Source: Bordetella parapertussis (GTDB taxonomy: Bacteria > Pseudomonadota > Gammaproteobacteria > Burkholderiales > Burkholderiaceae_A). Taken from it: a stretch of 64,000 nucleotides of DNA. The DNA is taken from contig CAMAXF010000006.1 of NCBI GenBank assembly GCA_945862305.1, forward strand, positions 1-64,000, read 5' to 3'. The first letter of the stretch is position 1. Every line of letters starts with the position of its first letter. Under the pieces are notes generated by a model. The model saw only the letters and a list, made by a program, of their open reading frames with translations. It ran no database searches and was not told where the DNA came from. Of the stretch, positions 16,231-26,336 are shown in pieces. Made by a program: the position numbers and the translations under genes.

Positions 16231-19200
16231 ATGTCCACGTTTCGCTGCCTCCCGGGGGCCCCTGCGCTGTCTGCCTTCCGTCTGGCCCGCCTCACGGAGA
16301 AGCTGCGTCAGGTCGATGCCTCGGCCTCGGTGGTCTCGGCCCATTGGTGCCACCTTGTGCAGCTTGATGCAGGCGCGGCATGGGAGTCGGGGGGGCTGCC
16401 CCCGCCCGATGTGGTCTGCCAGTTGCTCGACCTTCCCCGGCCTGTGCACGATCTGTCCTCTCAGTCGGATGCCGTTTGGGTCCTGCCTCGGCAGGGCACC
16501 CGCTCACCCTGGTCTTCCAAGGCCCTCGACATCTTTCACGCCTGCGGTGTGACCGAGGTGCGTCGAGTCGAGCGTGGCATTCGCCATGTGATTCGCAGCA
16601 AGAATCTCAGCGCATTGGCGGGCTCGGGCCTCCTCCACGACCGCATGGTTGAGACGGTCTTCCTGGGCATGCCGGCATCGGAGTACTTCGACGATCGCCC
16701 CGCCGGCCGGCTGGTTGTTGCAGCCTTGGGTGCCGATGCCATGGCCCGCCTTCGCGAGGAGAACCGTCGGCTTGGGCTCGCACTCTCAGATGACGAGATG
16801 TCCTACCTGGCCCAGGCCTACGCAAAGCTTGGCCGAGACCCGACCGATGTCGAGCTGATGATGTTCGCGCAGGCGAACTCCGAGCACTGTCGCCACAAGA
16901 TCTTCAATGCAAGCTTTGCCATCGATGGCATGCCCATGGCCTCGAGTCTCTTCCAGATGATTCGGCACACGCATGCCCAGACGCCCCAGGGCACGCTGTC
17001 GGCCTATTCCGACAATGCCGCGGTGCTGCGGGGGGCCTCGGCCCATCGGCTGCTGGCCTCGGCGGGGGAGCCTGGCCCATATGTGGTTCGGCCGATGACA
17101 CTGCACACGGTGCTCAAGGCCGAGACCCACAATCATCCCACTGCCATTAGTCCCTTTCCAGGCGCGGCCACTGGCGCAGGCGGCGAGATTCGAGACGAGG
17201 GCGCCACGGGCCGCGGGGCCAAGCCTCGCGCTGGCCTCACCGGCTTTGCGGTCTCGCACTTGGACTTCTCCGAGTCGCCACATGAGCCCTCCCGAATGGC
17301 CTCGCCGCTCGCCATCATGATCGAGGGTCCGCTCGGTGGCGCCGCCTTCAACAATGAGTTTGGTCGGCCGAACCTGGCGGGCTACTTTCGAAGTTTCGAA
17401 CTGCACCATGGGAATCGGCACTGGGGCTATCACAAGCCCATCATGCTGGCTGGCGGGGTGGGGGTCATTCCCGACGAGCAGGTGCACAAGTCGAGCATTC
17501 CCGTGGGAGCGTTGCTGATTCAGTTGGGCGGGCCGGGCATGCGCATTGGCCTTGGCGGTGGGGCGGCCTCCTCGATTCAGTCCGGTCAGAACGACCTCCA
17601 GCTCGACTTCGACTCCGTGCAGCGTGGCAACCCAGAGATGCAGCGCCGTGCGCAAGAGGTGATTGATGCCTGCGTGGCCATGGGCGAGCGCAATCCCATC
17701 CTATCCATTCACGATGTCGGCGCAGGCGGCCTCTCCAATGCATTTCCCGAGCTGGTGCATGGGTCGGATCGTGGCGGTGTGTTTCGTCTTTCAGATGTTC
17801 CACTCGATGAATCCGGCCTCTCGCCTGCAGAGATCTGGTGCAACGAGTCTCAAGAGCGCTATGTGCTGGCCATCGCACCCACTTCGCTGGATCTCTTCGA
17901 GGCGCTGTGTGAGCGGGAGCGCTGCCCCTTTGCTGTGGTGGGCCGCGCCGTGGAGGACGACTGTCTTCAACTCATCGATTCGGCATCCAGTGGCCATCAG
18001 CCGGTCGACCTTCCCTTGTCGGTGCTGCTGGGCAAGCCCCCCAAGCTGCATAAAGATGCGCGCACGAGCCCGGTGCCGGCCGATGACTTCGAGGCCTTTG
18101 GCTTTGATCTGGCTGGCGCGATTGAGGCGGTGCTGCGGCATCCCACGGTGGGCTCCAAACAGTTCCTCATCACCATTGGTGACCGCACCGTCGGTGGCCT
18201 GACGGCCCGAGACCAGATGGTGGGGCCGTGGCAAACGCCCGTGGCGGATGTCGCCGTCACCCTCTGGGATTTCCAAGGCGTCGGTGGCCAGGCTTTTGCG
18301 GTGGCCGAACGCTCACCCATTGCAGTGGTGAGCCCAGAGGCCTCGGTTCGGATGGCCTTGGGCGAGGTGCTGACGAATCTTTGGGCAGCCCCGGTGGGCG
18401 ACTTCGCCAGTATGAAGCTCTGCGCGAACTGGATGGCCGCTGCAGGCGAGGAAGGCCAAGATGCGGCGCTCTATCGGGCCGTGGAGGCCTTGGCCATGGA
18501 GGCCTGCCCGGCACTTGGCCTGTCCATTCCGGTGGGCAAGGATTCCCTCAGCATGCGGGCCCAGTGGACGTCTGGGGCCAACACGCGTTCGGTGGTCTCA
18601 CCGGTCTCGCTCAACCTCACGGCCGTGGCGCCGGTGGAGGATGCTCGACAGACATGGACGCCGATGCTCTCCGATGCAGCCGACACGGTGCTGGTGCTGA
18701 TCGACCTCGGCGAGGGCCGCCATCGCCTGGGTGGATCGGTGCTTGCACAGACGCGCGGTGTTTTCGGTGGCGCACCCCCCGACCTTGTTCGCATCAATGC
18801 CCTTCAACAGCTTCATGCCGCGCTGGCCGAGGCCCGTGCTGCGAATCTGGTGCTGGCCTACCACGACCGCTCCGACGGCGGGCTGCTCGCCTGCCTGTGT
18901 GAGATGGCCTTTGCCTCGCGCATGGGCCTGACCATCAACCTGGATCTCCTCACGGTGGACCCCCACGCCGCCGACTGGGGCGACTACAAGATTCGCCCGG
19001 AGCAGGTGTCGGTCCAGCGCGAGGAGGCCACCATGAGGGCCTTGTTCTCTGAGGAGCTCGGTGTGGTGGTGCAGGTCGCGCGGGCTCAACGCTCGGCCTT
19101 CATGGACATTCTCCGGGCCACGGGCCTCTCGGCACAGGCCATCGAGGTGGCGGTTCCCAATCCACGCGATCAGATCGAGATCTACCGCGATGCCAAGTGT

Positions 19201-20181
19201 GTCTATCAGGCCAGCCGAGCCCATCTGCAGCGCTGCTGGTCGGACACAAGCCAGGCGGTGGCCAGCCGTCGAGACCATCCCGAGGCCGTGGCCGAAGAGT
19301 TCGAGGGCATTGGCTCGGCCGTCATGCCCATGGCGGTGGAACTGCCCAGTGCGCTTGCGCGGCAGCTGTCGGCGCCGGCGTTGGTCATCCCAAGCCCGCC
19401 CAAGGTGGCCATTCTTCGTGAGCAAGGCGTCAACGGCCATGTCGAGATGGCCGCGGCATTTCATGCGGCTGGCATGGCGCCCTGGGATGTTCACATGTCC
19501 GACCTGGCCGGGGGACGCGTGAGCCTTGAGGGCTTTCGCGGGCTGGCGGCCTGTGGCGGATTTTCATTCGGAGACGTGCTCGGAGCAGGGCAGGGATGGT
19601 CGCGCTCCATTCTCTTCAATGCCCGGCTTCGCGACATGTTCTTGGGTTTTTTCCACAACCCCAACACCTTTGCCCTGGGTGTGTGCAACGGCTGCCAAAT
19701 GATGTCCGGACTGGTGGACATCATTCCGGGTGCACAGGCCTGGCCGCGTTTTTCTCGCAATCGCTCGGAGCAGTTCGAGGCGCGCCTGTCGTTTGTCGAG
19801 GTCATGCCGTCGCCCTCCATCCTCTTTCAAGACATGGCCGGTGCGCGGCTGCCAGTGGTGGTCTCCCACGGGGAGGGACGGGCCGACTGGGGTGCCGATG
19901 CGGCTGCGGCCGAGCGGGCCAGGCAGGCCCACATGGTGATGCGCTACCTCGATGAGGCCGGCCAGCCGGCCGAGCGCCACCCCCACAACCCAAACGGCTC
20001 ACCGGGGGGCGCCACGGCCTTCACCAACGATGATGGCCGCATCACCATTCTCATGCCGCACCCCGAGCGCGTCTTCCGCAACGTGCAGCTTTCATGGGTG
20101 CCGCCCGAGTTCAAGTCCCTGGGCGACCACTCGCCTTGGATTCAGATGTTCCGAAATGCCCATCGCTGGGCCCAGCTCTAA
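16231..20181 (+). CDS. purL: Phosphoribosylformylglycinamidine synthase, large single-chain form
   Basis: A 1316-residue enzyme that makes FGAM from FGAR, glutamine and ATP in purine synthesis. The order is N-terminal PurS-like domain, linker, two AIRS-type halves (the motif HNHPTAISPFPGAATGAGGE lies near residue 300) and a C-terminal glutamine amidotransferase with nucleophile cysteine in GVCNGCQMM and a terminal HPER histidine. This large form is usual in beta- and gammaproteobacteria. ATG 16231 is chosen over the in-frame TTG 16225 because of the -10 box six bases upstream. Confidence 0.97.
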   Translation: MSTFRCLPGAPALSAFRLARLTEKLRQVDASASVVSAHWCHLVQLDAGAAWESGGLPPPDVVCQLLDLPRPVHDLSSQSDAVWVLPRQGTRSPWSSKALDIFHACGVTEVRRVERGIRHVIRSKNLSALAGSGLLHDRMVETVFLGMPASEYFDDRPAGRLVVAALGADAMARLREENRRLGLALSDDEMSYLAQAYAKLGRDPTDVELMMFAQANSEHCRHKIFNASFAIDGMPMASSLFQMIRHTHAQTPQGTLSAYSDNAAVLRGASAHRLLASAGEPGPYVVRPMTLHTVLKAETHNHPTAISPFPGAATGAGGEIRDEGATGRGAKPRAGLTGFAVSHLDFSESPHEPSRMASPLAIMIEGPLGGAAFNNEFGRPNLAGYFRSFELHHGNRHWGYHKPIMLAGGVGVIPDEQVHKSSIPVGALLIQLGGPGMRIGLGGGAASSIQSGQNDLQLDFDSVQRGNPEMQRRAQEVIDACVAMGERNPILSIHDVGAGGLSNAFPELVHGSDRGGVFRLSDVPLDESGLSPAEIWCNESQERYVLAIAPTSLDLFEALCERERCPFAVVGRAVEDDCLQLIDSASSGHQPVDLPLSVLLGKPPKLHKDARTSPVPADDFEAFGFDLAGAIEAVLRHPTVGSKQFLITIGDRTVGGLTARDQMVGPWQTPVADVAVTLWDFQGVGGQAFAVAERSPIAVVSPEASVRMALGEVLTNLWAAPVGDFASMKLCANWMAAAGEEGQDAALYRAVEALAMEACPALGLSIPVGKDSLSMRAQWTSGANTRSVVSPVSLNLTAVAPVEDARQTWTPMLSDAADTVLVLIDLGEGRHRLGGSVLAQTRGVFGGAPPDLVRINALQQLHAALAEARAANLVLAYHDRSDGGLLACLCEMAFASRMGLTINLDLLTVDPHAADWGDYKIRPEQVSVQREEATMRALFSEELGVVVQVARAQRSAFMDILRATGLSAQAIEVAVPNPRDQIEIYRDAKCVYQASRAHLQRCWSDTSQAVASRRDHPEAVAEEFEGIGSAVMPMAVELPSALARQLSAPALVIPSPPKVAILREQGVNGHVEMAAAFHAAGMAPWDVHMSDLAGGRVSLEGFRGLAACGGFSFGDVLGAGQGWSRSILFNARLRDMFLGFFHNPNTFALGVCNGCQMMSGLVDIIPGAQAWPRFSRNRSEQFEARLSFVEVMPSPSILFQDMAGARLPVVVSHGEGRADWGADAAAAERARQAHMVMRYLDEAGQPAERHPHNPNGSPGGATAFTNDDGRITILMPHPERVFRNVQLSWVPPEFKSLGDHSPWIQMFRNAHRWAQL

Positions 20182-20196
20182 AAGATAGGTCTCATC

Positions 20197-21813
20197 ATGT
20201 TGTCGACTGCAAACATCACCATGCAATTTGGGGCCAAGCCCCTGTTTGAAAATGTCTCCGTGAAGTTCACCGGTGGCAATGTCTATGGCCTGATCGGTGC
20301 CAATGGCTGTGGAAAGTCCACCCTCATGAAGATTCTCGGAGCGGACCTGGAACCGACTGCCGGCTCGGTGATTCATGAGGGCCAGATTCGGTTGGGCAAA
20401 CTGCAGCAAGACCAGTTCGCCTTTGAAGATGTTCGGGTGCTCGATGTGGTCATGATGGGCCACCAGGAGATGTGGTCGGCCATGACCGAACGTGACGCCA
20501 TCTATGCCAACCCCGATGCGACCGATGACGACTACATGAGAGCGGCCGATCTCGAGGCCAAGTTTGCGGAGTACGACGGCTACACGGCCGAGGCCCGCGC
20601 CGGGGAATTGCTGTTGGGTGCGGGCATTGCCTCCGAGCAGCACCAAGGGCCCATGCGTGAGATCGCCCCCGGCTGGAAGCTGCGTGTGCTGCTGGCCCAG
20701 GCGCTCTTTAGCAACCCCGATATTCTCCTGCTCGATGAGCCCACCAACAACCTCGACATCGACACCATCCGCTGGCTCGAAGACCTGCTCAACGAGCGTC
20801 AGTCGACCATGATCATCATTTCCCACGACCGGCACTTCCTCAACGCGGTCTGCACGCACATGGCCGATGTTGATTATGGTGAGGTTCGGATCTATCCCGG
20901 CAACTACGACGACTACATGCTCGCGGCCACGGAATCCCGTGCACGCCTCATGGCGGCCAATGCCAAGAGCAAGGAGCGGGTGTCGGAGCTGCAGGAGTTC
21001 GTGCGCCGGTTTGCCGCCAACAAGTCCAAGGCCAAGCAGGCCACCTCCCGGCGCAAGCTCATCGACAAGATTCAGTCCGATGCGGTGGAGGTTCGGCCCT
21101 CCTCACGGCAGAACCCGTTCATTCGTTTTGAGCAGACCAAGCAACTTTATCGCCAGGCGGTTCACCTGCAGAGTGTGGTGAAGTCCTTCGACGGGCAGGC
21201 GGTGCTCAGGAAGGTCTCGCTCATGGTCGAGGCCGGGGAGAAGATCGCCATCATTGGCCCCAACGGCGCGGGCAAGTCCACGCTGGTCAAGGCCATGGTG
21301 GGTCAGGCCCTCGGTGGATACGATGTTGATGAGGGCTTGGTGAAGTGGGCAGAGAACGCCCAGATTGGTTATATGGCCCAGGATGTCTACCCGGAGTTCG
21401 AACTGCAGACTACCCTCACGGAGTGGCTTCAGCGCTACGCCCAGGAGGGCGATGACGACCAGGCCATTCGATCCATCCTTGGCCGGCTGTTGTTCTCGGG
21501 CGATGAAGTGCACAAGCCGGTGCAGGTGCTCTCGGGGGGTGAAAAGCACCGCATGTCCTTCGGGCGCCTCATGCTTGAGCGCAGCAATGTGCTCATCATG
21601 GACGAGCCCACGAACCACCTCGACATGGAGTCCATTGAGTCGCTCCAGATGGCCCTCGAGAAGTACCAGGGCACCCTCTTTGTGGTGTCCCACGACCGTG
21701 AGTTTGTGAATGCGGTGGCCTCACGCATCTGGGCCATGCGAGGCGACGGAACCGTCCACGACTTCAAGGGCAGTTACGATGAGTACCTCACCAGCCAGGG
21801 CATCGAGGCATGA
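20197..21813 (+). CDS. ybiT: ABC-F family ribosome-associated ATPase, YbiT type
   Basis: A 538-residue protein with two ABC ATPase halves and no membrane segments. First half: GANGCGKST, a degenerate signature (IAPGWKLR) characteristic of Ybi[12 protein letters not shown]; second half: [28 protein letters not shown]. The charged linker between them (about residues 245-320) is the arm that enters the ribosomal E site in this family. The likely role is translation under stress; it is not a transporter. Its stop overlaps mobA by four bases. Confidence 0.92.
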   Translation: MLSTANITMQFGAKPLFENVSVKFTGGNVYGLIGANGCGKSTLMKILGADLEPTAGSVIHEGQIRLGKLQQDQFAFEDVRVLDVVMMGHQEMWSAMTERDAIYANPDATDDDYMRAADLEAKFAEYDGYTAEARAGELLLGAGIASEQHQGPMREIAPGWKLRVLLAQALFSNPDILLLDEPTNNLDIDTIRWLEDLLNERQSTMIIISHDRHFLNAVCTHMADVDYGEVRIYPGNYDDYMLAATESRARLMAANAKSKERVSELQEFVRRFAANKSKAKQATSRRKLIDKIQSDAVEVRPSSRQNPFIRFEQTKQLYRQAVHLQSVVKSFDGQAVLRKVSLMVEAGEKIAIIGPNGAGKSTLVKAMVGQALGGYDVDEGLVKWAENAQIGYMAQDVYPEFELQTTLTEWLQRYAQEGDDDQAIRSILGRLLFSGDEVHKPVQVLSGGEKHRMSFGRLMLERSNVLIMDEPTNHLDMESIESLQMALEKYQGTLFVVSHDREFVNAVASRIWAMRGDGTVHDFKGSYDEYLTSQGIEA

Positions 21814-22427
21814 GTCAGATGGAACAGGTCACCGGCATCATCCTTGCGGGCGGCCGCGGCAGTCGCATGGGCGGGGTCGACAAGGGTCTGGAGCGTTTCC
21901 AGGGTCAGCCCTTGGCCTTTCGCGCCATGATGCGGCTCATGCCGCAAGTCTCTGAGGTGCTCATCAACGCGAATCGGAACATTGGGGTCTACGAGGGCTT
22001 CGGGGTCACGGTGCTGCCCGACCCGATCGATGGCTACCAGGGCCCGCTCGCCGGCATGCTCTCGGGCCTGCCCTATACGGAGACAGAGTTTCTGCAGGCG
22101 ATTCCGTGTGATGTGCCCAATTTCCCAGCCGACCTCGTCGCAAAGCTTCATGAAGGTCTGGTGTCGTCGGGAATGCCCCTGGCCTATCCCGTCACCATCG
22201 AGGCCGATGGCAGTCGGCAGCCGCACCCCGTCTTTCTCTTGATGCGCGCCGAGGTGCACGACAGTCTTCTGGTCTACCTGCAGCAGGGCGGCCGCAAGAT
22301 CGATCGCTGGACGAGCGACCTCGGGGCGGCCGAGGTGGTCTTCCCCGATTCGGCGGCCTTCTTCAATGCCAATACGGTGGATGAGCTCAGGGCCCTTGAG
22401 TCACCCACGGCAGCCGGAACCCCTTAG
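21810..22427 (+). CDS. mobA: Molybdenum cofactor guanylyltransferase
   Basis: A 205-residue GTP-dependent enzyme that turns Mo-molybdopterin into the guanine dinucleotide form used by bis-MGD enzymes such as the formate dehydrogenase of this region. The N-terminal motif [16 protein letters not shown] (residues 12-27) is diagnostic; the fold is a Rossmann-like nucleotidyltransferase. ATG 21810 overlaps the ybiT stop (ATGA), and moeA starts 15 bases after it. Confidence 0.95.
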   Translation: MSQMEQVTGIILAGGRGSRMGGVDKGLERFQGQPLAFRAMMRLMPQVSEVLINANRNIGVYEGFGVTVLPDPIDGYQGPLAGMLSGLPYTETEFLQAIPCDVPNFPADLVAKLHEGLVSSGMPLAYPVTIEADGSRQPHPVFLLMRAEVHDSLLVYLQQGGRKIDRWTSDLGAAEVVFPDSAAFFNANTVDELRALESPTAAGTP

Positions 22428-22441
22428 GCGAGGAGCCCCAC

Positions 22442-23752
22442 ATGTCGGCCTTGGTGAATCTCGATCAGATCGTCTCCTGCGTCACGGGCTACGACCCAGA
22501 CGCCCTGCGGGTCGAGAAGGCCCTCGAGGTGATCGACGGCCTGTGTCGTGCGCAGCTGTCTGGTCGTGCGGTGGAGCGCGTTTCGGTGCGCGCCGCCCTG
22601 GGCCGAGTCCTGGCCGAGGACCTCATCTCGCCCATCGATGTGCCGAGCCACGACAACGCCGCCATGGATGGCTACGCCTTTCACAGCGAGGCACTCGCCG
22701 CCGGCGACACCATCTCCCTGCAGGTGGCTGGAGAGGCTTTTGCGGGTCGACTCTTCGAGGGCCGCTGCGCGGCCGGCCACTGCATTCGGATCATGACCGG
22801 TGCGGTCATGCCCGATGGCTGCGACACTGTTATTCCACAGGAGTTCACCGAGCGCGAGGGCGAGATCATTCGCTTTCTTGCGCGGGCCGTGCGGCCGGGT
22901 GACAACCGGCGCCTGCGTGGGGAGGACCTCACGGCCGGCCGCCCAGCGCTTGCTGCTAGCCGCATCATCCGCCCGGCAGACCTCGGCCTGGCCGCCTCCT
23001 TGGGGTTTGCAGAGCTCTCGGTCGCACAACAGGTTCGGGTGGCATTTTTCTCCACTGGCGATGAACTGCGCTCGGTGGGTGAGCCCCTGGATGCTGGCTG
23101 CGTATACGACAGCAATCGCTACACCCTCTACGGCATGCTGGCCCGCATGGGTGTGGAGCTCATTGACATGGGAGTCATCCCGGATGAACCCGCCGCCTTG
23201 GAGCGCGCGTTCAAGCAGGCGGCCTCCGCCGCCGATGCGATCGTGACCTCGGGTGGGGTCTCGGTGGGTGAGGCGGATTTCATCAAGGCCATGATGGCCA
23301 AGCTTGGCGATGTCACCTTCTGGCGCATTGCCATGCGCCCGGGCCGGCCCATGGCTTTTGGCCGCATCTGGTCGGGCGATCGGGTGGGCGAGGGCGACTC
23401 CGCCATTCTCTTTGGCCTGCCGGGCAATCCGGTGGCCGTGATGGTCACCTTCTACATCTTTGTGCGCCATGGCCTGCTGGCGCTCATGGCCACCCACGGC
23501 GAGGGTGGTCTTCCCGTGCTGGCCGAGGCCGCCGAAGAGATTCCCAAGAAGGCGGGCCGCACCGAGTACCGACGAGGCCAGCTTTTTACAGATGATGCTG
23601 GGCGCGTGCGCGTTCGCACCACGGGCGGGCAGGGCTCCGGCATCCTTCGCTCGATGAGCGATGCAAACTGTTTGGTGGTGCTCGACCACGACACCAGCCT
23701 CACGAAGGTGGGCGACCTGGTGAAGGTGCTTCCCTTCGATGGGCTGGTCTAG
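22442..23752 (+). CDS. moeA: Molybdopterin molybdenumtransferase
   Basis: A 436-residue MoeA that inserts molybdate into adenylylated molybdopterin. Landmarks are DNAAMDGYAF near residue 66, the GDEL loop, SGGVSVGEADF near 272 and the GLPGNPVA loop near 327. GGAG precedes the ATG. It probably forms one unit with mobA. Its last four bases overlap the convergent ABC gene. The same family can insert tungsten, which matters because the next transporter looks tungstate-type. Confidence 0.96.
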   Translation: MSALVNLDQIVSCVTGYDPDALRVEKALEVIDGLCRAQLSGRAVERVSVRAALGRVLAEDLISPIDVPSHDNAAMDGYAFHSEALAAGDTISLQVAGEAFAGRLFEGRCAAGHCIRIMTGAVMPDGCDTVIPQEFTEREGEIIRFLARAVRPGDNRRLRGEDLTAGRPALAASRIIRPADLGLAASLGFAELSVAQQVRVAFFSTGDELRSVGEPLDAGCVYDSNRYTLYGMLARMGVELIDMGVIPDEPAALERAFKQAASAADAIVTSGGVSVGEADFIKAMMAKLGDVTFWRIAMRPGRPMAFGRIWSGDRVGEGDSAILFGLPGNPVAVMVTFYIFVRHGLLALMATHGEGGLPVLAEAAEEIPKKAGRTEYRRGQLFTDDAGRVRVRTTGGQGSGILRSMSDANCLVVLDHDTSLTKVGDLVKVLPFDGLV

Positions 23753-24387
23753 CGAGGTTGCTGCTGGTCGGACACCACGTGTCCGCGCTCCAATTCAATG
23801 ATGCGATCGGCCAGACGTCCCACCTGATTCGACTGGTGGCTGGTGAACACGAGGTAGCGCGGCATGGAGGCCTTCTCTGTCAGGAAGTCGCGCATGAGTG
23901 TCTCCACCAATTCGCAGGATGCTGCATCGAGGCTCGCGGTGGGCTCATCGAGCAGCAGCACCTGTGGCGACACCATGAGGGCGCGGGCCATGGCCAGTCG
24001 CTGCCGCTGACCCCCCGACAACGTGGTGGCAAGCTGGTCTGCCTGCGCCGAGAGCCCCACCCGTTCTAACCAATCTTGAGCGGTGTCGTGTGCCTGGTGC
24101 CAGCCTTGGCCGGCAAACCATGCTGCCAACTGAAGGTTTCGGCGCGCCGAGAGCCGAAGGGCATCGGGCTGTTGGAAGACCATTCGAATGTGGCCAACTT
24201 GCGGCTGGGTCACGCTGCCGGGAGCCTCGGGCAGCAGCCCATGAATGGCACGCAGCAGCGTGGTCTTGCCACTGCCATTGGCACCGACCAGGGCATGGGC
24301 GCGGCCGGACTCGAGTTCGAGCGCGGGGACGAAGAGAATCTCTTGGCCTTCGCGGTGCACAGAGAGGTGATGAATTTGAATGGTCAT
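23749..24387 (-). CDS. tupC: Tungstate/molybdate ABC importer ATPase (TupC-like)
   Basis: A 212-residue ATPase with Walker A GANGSGKTT (34-42), signature LSGGQRQR, Walker B LLLDEPTASLD and a QSN variant after the switch histidine (TSHQSNQV). It resembles the single-domain ATPase of tungstate (Tup) importers more than ModC, since the C-terminal molybdate-binding domain of ModC is missing. Its ATG overlaps the permease stop by four bases. Specificity for W over Mo cannot be read from the sequence. Confidence 0.82.
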   Translation of the reverse strand: MTIQIHHLSVHREGQEILFVPALELESGRAHALVGANGSGKTTLLRAIHGLLPEAPGSVTQPQVGHIRMVFQQPDALRLSARRNLQLAAWFAGQGWHQAHDTAQDWLERVGLSAQADQLATTLSGGQRQRLAMARALMVSPQVLLLDEPTASLDAASCELVETLMRDFLTEKASMPRYLVFTSHQSNQVGRLADRIIELERGHVVSDQQQPR

Positions 24388-25079
24388 GTGGCGCGTGGCT
24401 GGCGGACCCAGGCCAGCAGCATGTTCAAGAGCAGCACGGTGGCCAGCAGCACAATGCCGAGGCCAATGGCCAGGGGAAGATCTCCCTTGCTGGTCTCCAA
24501 GGCAATGGCCGTGGTCATCACGCGGGTGAAGCCATCGATGTTGCCGCCGACCATCATGACGGTTCCCACCTCGGCGATGGCGCGACCAAAACAGGTGATG
24601 ACCATCGTGACCAGCGCATGCCGCTCGTGCACGAGCAGCAGGGCAGGCCGCCAGAAGGCATTGGCCCCCATCGAGCGCAGGCTCTCGCCCAGCCGTTGGT
24701 CACCATCCTCGATGGTCTGGCGCGTCATGGTGGCGGCCAGGGGGAAGACGAGGATGGTCTGTGCAAAGACCATGGCGGGTACGGTGTAGAGCCAGCCCAG
24801 AAAGCCCAGCGGCCCCGATCGCGAGAGCAGCAAGTAGGCAATGAGACCCACCACCACGGCGGGGATGGCCACATAGGTGTTGAGCAGGAGCAGCACTGCA
24901 CCCCGGCCTCGAAATCGATGGCTGCCGAGCCACGCCCCGAAGGCAGCGCCCGCGGCGCAGGCCAGGAGGGTGGCCAATAGACTCACCTGCAGGGAGCGGC
25001 CAACGATGCTCAATAGGGTGGCGTCGGCCGAGCCGATCAGGCCGGCTGCGACCCAGATGCTCTCAACAAGGCTGTTCAT
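24384..25079 (-). CDS. tupB: Tungstate/molybdate ABC importer permease (TupB-like)
   Basis: A 231-residue membrane protein with five to six predicted helices and the ABC permease loop around GRAIAEVGTVMMVGGN, a sequence typical of TupB/ModB-type permeases. The frame is open to 25196, but ATG 25079 gives the family N-terminus (MNSLVESIW) while the upstream part is charged and overlaps the divergent regulator. No gene for the periplasmic binding protein TupA is adjacent or anywhere in the window. Confidence 0.85.
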   Translation of the reverse strand: MNSLVESIWVAAGLIGSADATLLSIVGRSLQVSLLATLLACAAGAAFGAWLGSHRFRGRGAVLLLLNTYVAIPAVVVGLIAYLLLSRSGPLGFLGWLYTVPAMVFAQTILVFPLAATMTRQTIEDGDQRLGESLRSMGANAFWRPALLLVHERHALVTMVITCFGRAIAEVGTVMMVGGNIDGFTRVMTTAIALETSKGDLPLAIGLGIVLLATVLLLNMLLAWVRQPRAT

Positions 25080-25118
25080 GGGTCCGCGTATCCTAGAGGG
25101 CTGTGCAGCATTTGGCGA

Positions 25119-25124
25119 TATAAA
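25119..25124 (+). promoter_or_regulatory. Candidate -10 box of the ModE-like regulator gene
   Basis: TATAAA ends five bases before the GTG at 25130. The interrupted palindrome CGAT-N7-ATCG (25116-25130) overlaps it and could be an operator in the 50-base divergent gap with tupB. It is too short to be convincing alone, and no -35 box is clear. Confidence 0.35.
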
Positions 25125-25129
25125 CAATC

Positions 25130-26236
25130 GTGCATAAGGACAATTCCCGGGGCGTTCACCGTGTGGCGCTCTCCTACAGCCTCTCGCCCACGGCATCGGG
25201 TGGAGACCTGGTCATTCACCCCCTGATGGAAATGCTCGATGCCGTGGAGCGGCGCGGGTCGATCTCTGCGGCGGCACGCACCCTGGGGCTCTCCTACCGG
25301 CATGTCTGGGGTGAACTCAAGCGATGGGAGGAATCCTTCGGTCGACTGCTCATTGTCTGGGAGAAAGGCCAACGGGCTCAGCTCACCGCCTTCGGACACA
25401 AGCTGCTCTGGGCCGAGCGGCAGGCCCAGTCACGGCTCTCGCCGCAGATTCATCAGTTGCGGTCAGACCTCGAGCGGGCCTTTGCGGTGGCGTTCGATGA
25501 CGAGGCCCAACTGCTCAGCGTCGCGGCCAGTCACGACGAGGCCTTGGCGGTCTGTCGGGAGGTGCTGGCAGCCGACGGCCTGCACCTGGACATTCGGTTT
25601 TCTGGAAGTCTCGATGCCATTGTGGCGCTGCAGGAGGGGCGTGCCTTGGTCGCAGGTTTCCACCTGCCGCTCCCAAGGCCAGACCTCGCAGGGGTCTTGG
25701 GCCGACTTCAGCAGTCCATGGCGGAGGCTGCCGACGGCCTGTCTGCGAAGGCCGTTCCGTTTGCCATCCGAACCCAGGGCCTTCTGGTGGAGCGGGGCAA
25801 CCCGCTGCGCCTGCGCTCCTTGCACGATCTGCTCGACGGGAGTGTTCGGTTCGTGAATCGGGCCCCCGGCGCGGGAACACGAGCCTTCATGGACGCATGG
25901 CTCGAGGAGGTCGGTGCCAGTTCATCCCAGATTCGTGGGTGGCGACAGGAGGAACCCTCCCATGCCGCGGTCGCGCAGGCCATTCGCGCCGGGGACGGCG
26001 ACGCTGGACTGGGGCTGGAGGCCGTGGCCGAGTCACGTGGCCTCGGCTTTGTGCCCCTGTTCGAGGAGGTCTATTGGCTTGCCTACAAGTCGGCCAATGC
26101 CCAAGAGCCTGCCTTGCAGGCCCTTCTGTCGGGGCTTGCCCAGCCGGGCTGGGCGCATGCGTTGGGGCAGTTTCCGGGCTATCGCGAGCCCGAGGCACGG
26201 GCCATCAAGGATTTCCCAGGCTTGCTTCGGGGGTAA
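25130..26236 (+). CDS. ModE-like HTH regulator with a periplasmic-binding-protein-fold sensor domain
   Basis: A 368-residue cytoplasmic protein. Residues about 30-90 form a ModE/LysR-type winged helix (GSISAAARTLGLSYRHVWGE from 43). From about 105 to the end it resembles the PBP-like domain found in one-component Mo/W regulators, including the G-A-G-T-R anion-loop segment (APGAGTRAF, near 247-255). No signal peptide is present, so it senses an intracellular ligand, presumably molybdate or tungstate. It is divergent from tupBC, the expected target. GTG 25130 is chosen as the first start with the complete domain; it has no ribosome binding site. Confidence 0.8.
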   Translation: MHKDNSRGVHRVALSYSLSPTASGGDLVIHPLMEMLDAVERRGSISAAARTLGLSYRHVWGELKRWEESFGRLLIVWEKGQRAQLTAFGHKLLWAERQAQSRLSPQIHQLRSDLERAFAVAFDDEAQLLSVAASHDEALAVCREVLAADGLHLDIRFSGSLDAIVALQEGRALVAGFHLPLPRPDLAGVLGRLQQSMAEAADGLSAKAVPFAIRTQGLLVERGNPLRLRSLHDLLDGSVRFVNRAPGAGTRAFMDAWLEEVGASSSQIRGWRQEEPSHAAVAQAIRAGDGDAGLGLEAVAESRGLGFVPLFEEVYWLAYKSANAQEPALQALLSGLAQPGWAHALGQFPGYREPEARAIKDFPGLLRG

Positions 26237-26243
26237 TCCGAAG

Positions 26244-26321
26244 GACCATGGTTTACCCGGGGCGCGGCATGGTCGTTTGGCCATCCCGGGGCCTTAAACT
26301 TCAGGATTACTTGTCTAAAAC
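26244..26321 (+). promoter_or_regulatory. Upstream region of mrp with inverted repeat and candidate promoter
   Basis: The 100-base gap before mrp contains the inverted repeat GACCATG (26244-26250)/CATGGTC (26268-26274) and a candidate promoter TTAAAC (26294-26299)-N16-TAAAAC (26316-26321), followed by the purine run AAAAAAGGGGG that serves as ribosome binding site for GTG 26337. The repeat could end the upstream message or be an operator for the formate dehydrogenase operon. Confidence 0.4.
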
Positions 26322-26336
26322 AAAAAAGGGGGCGTT

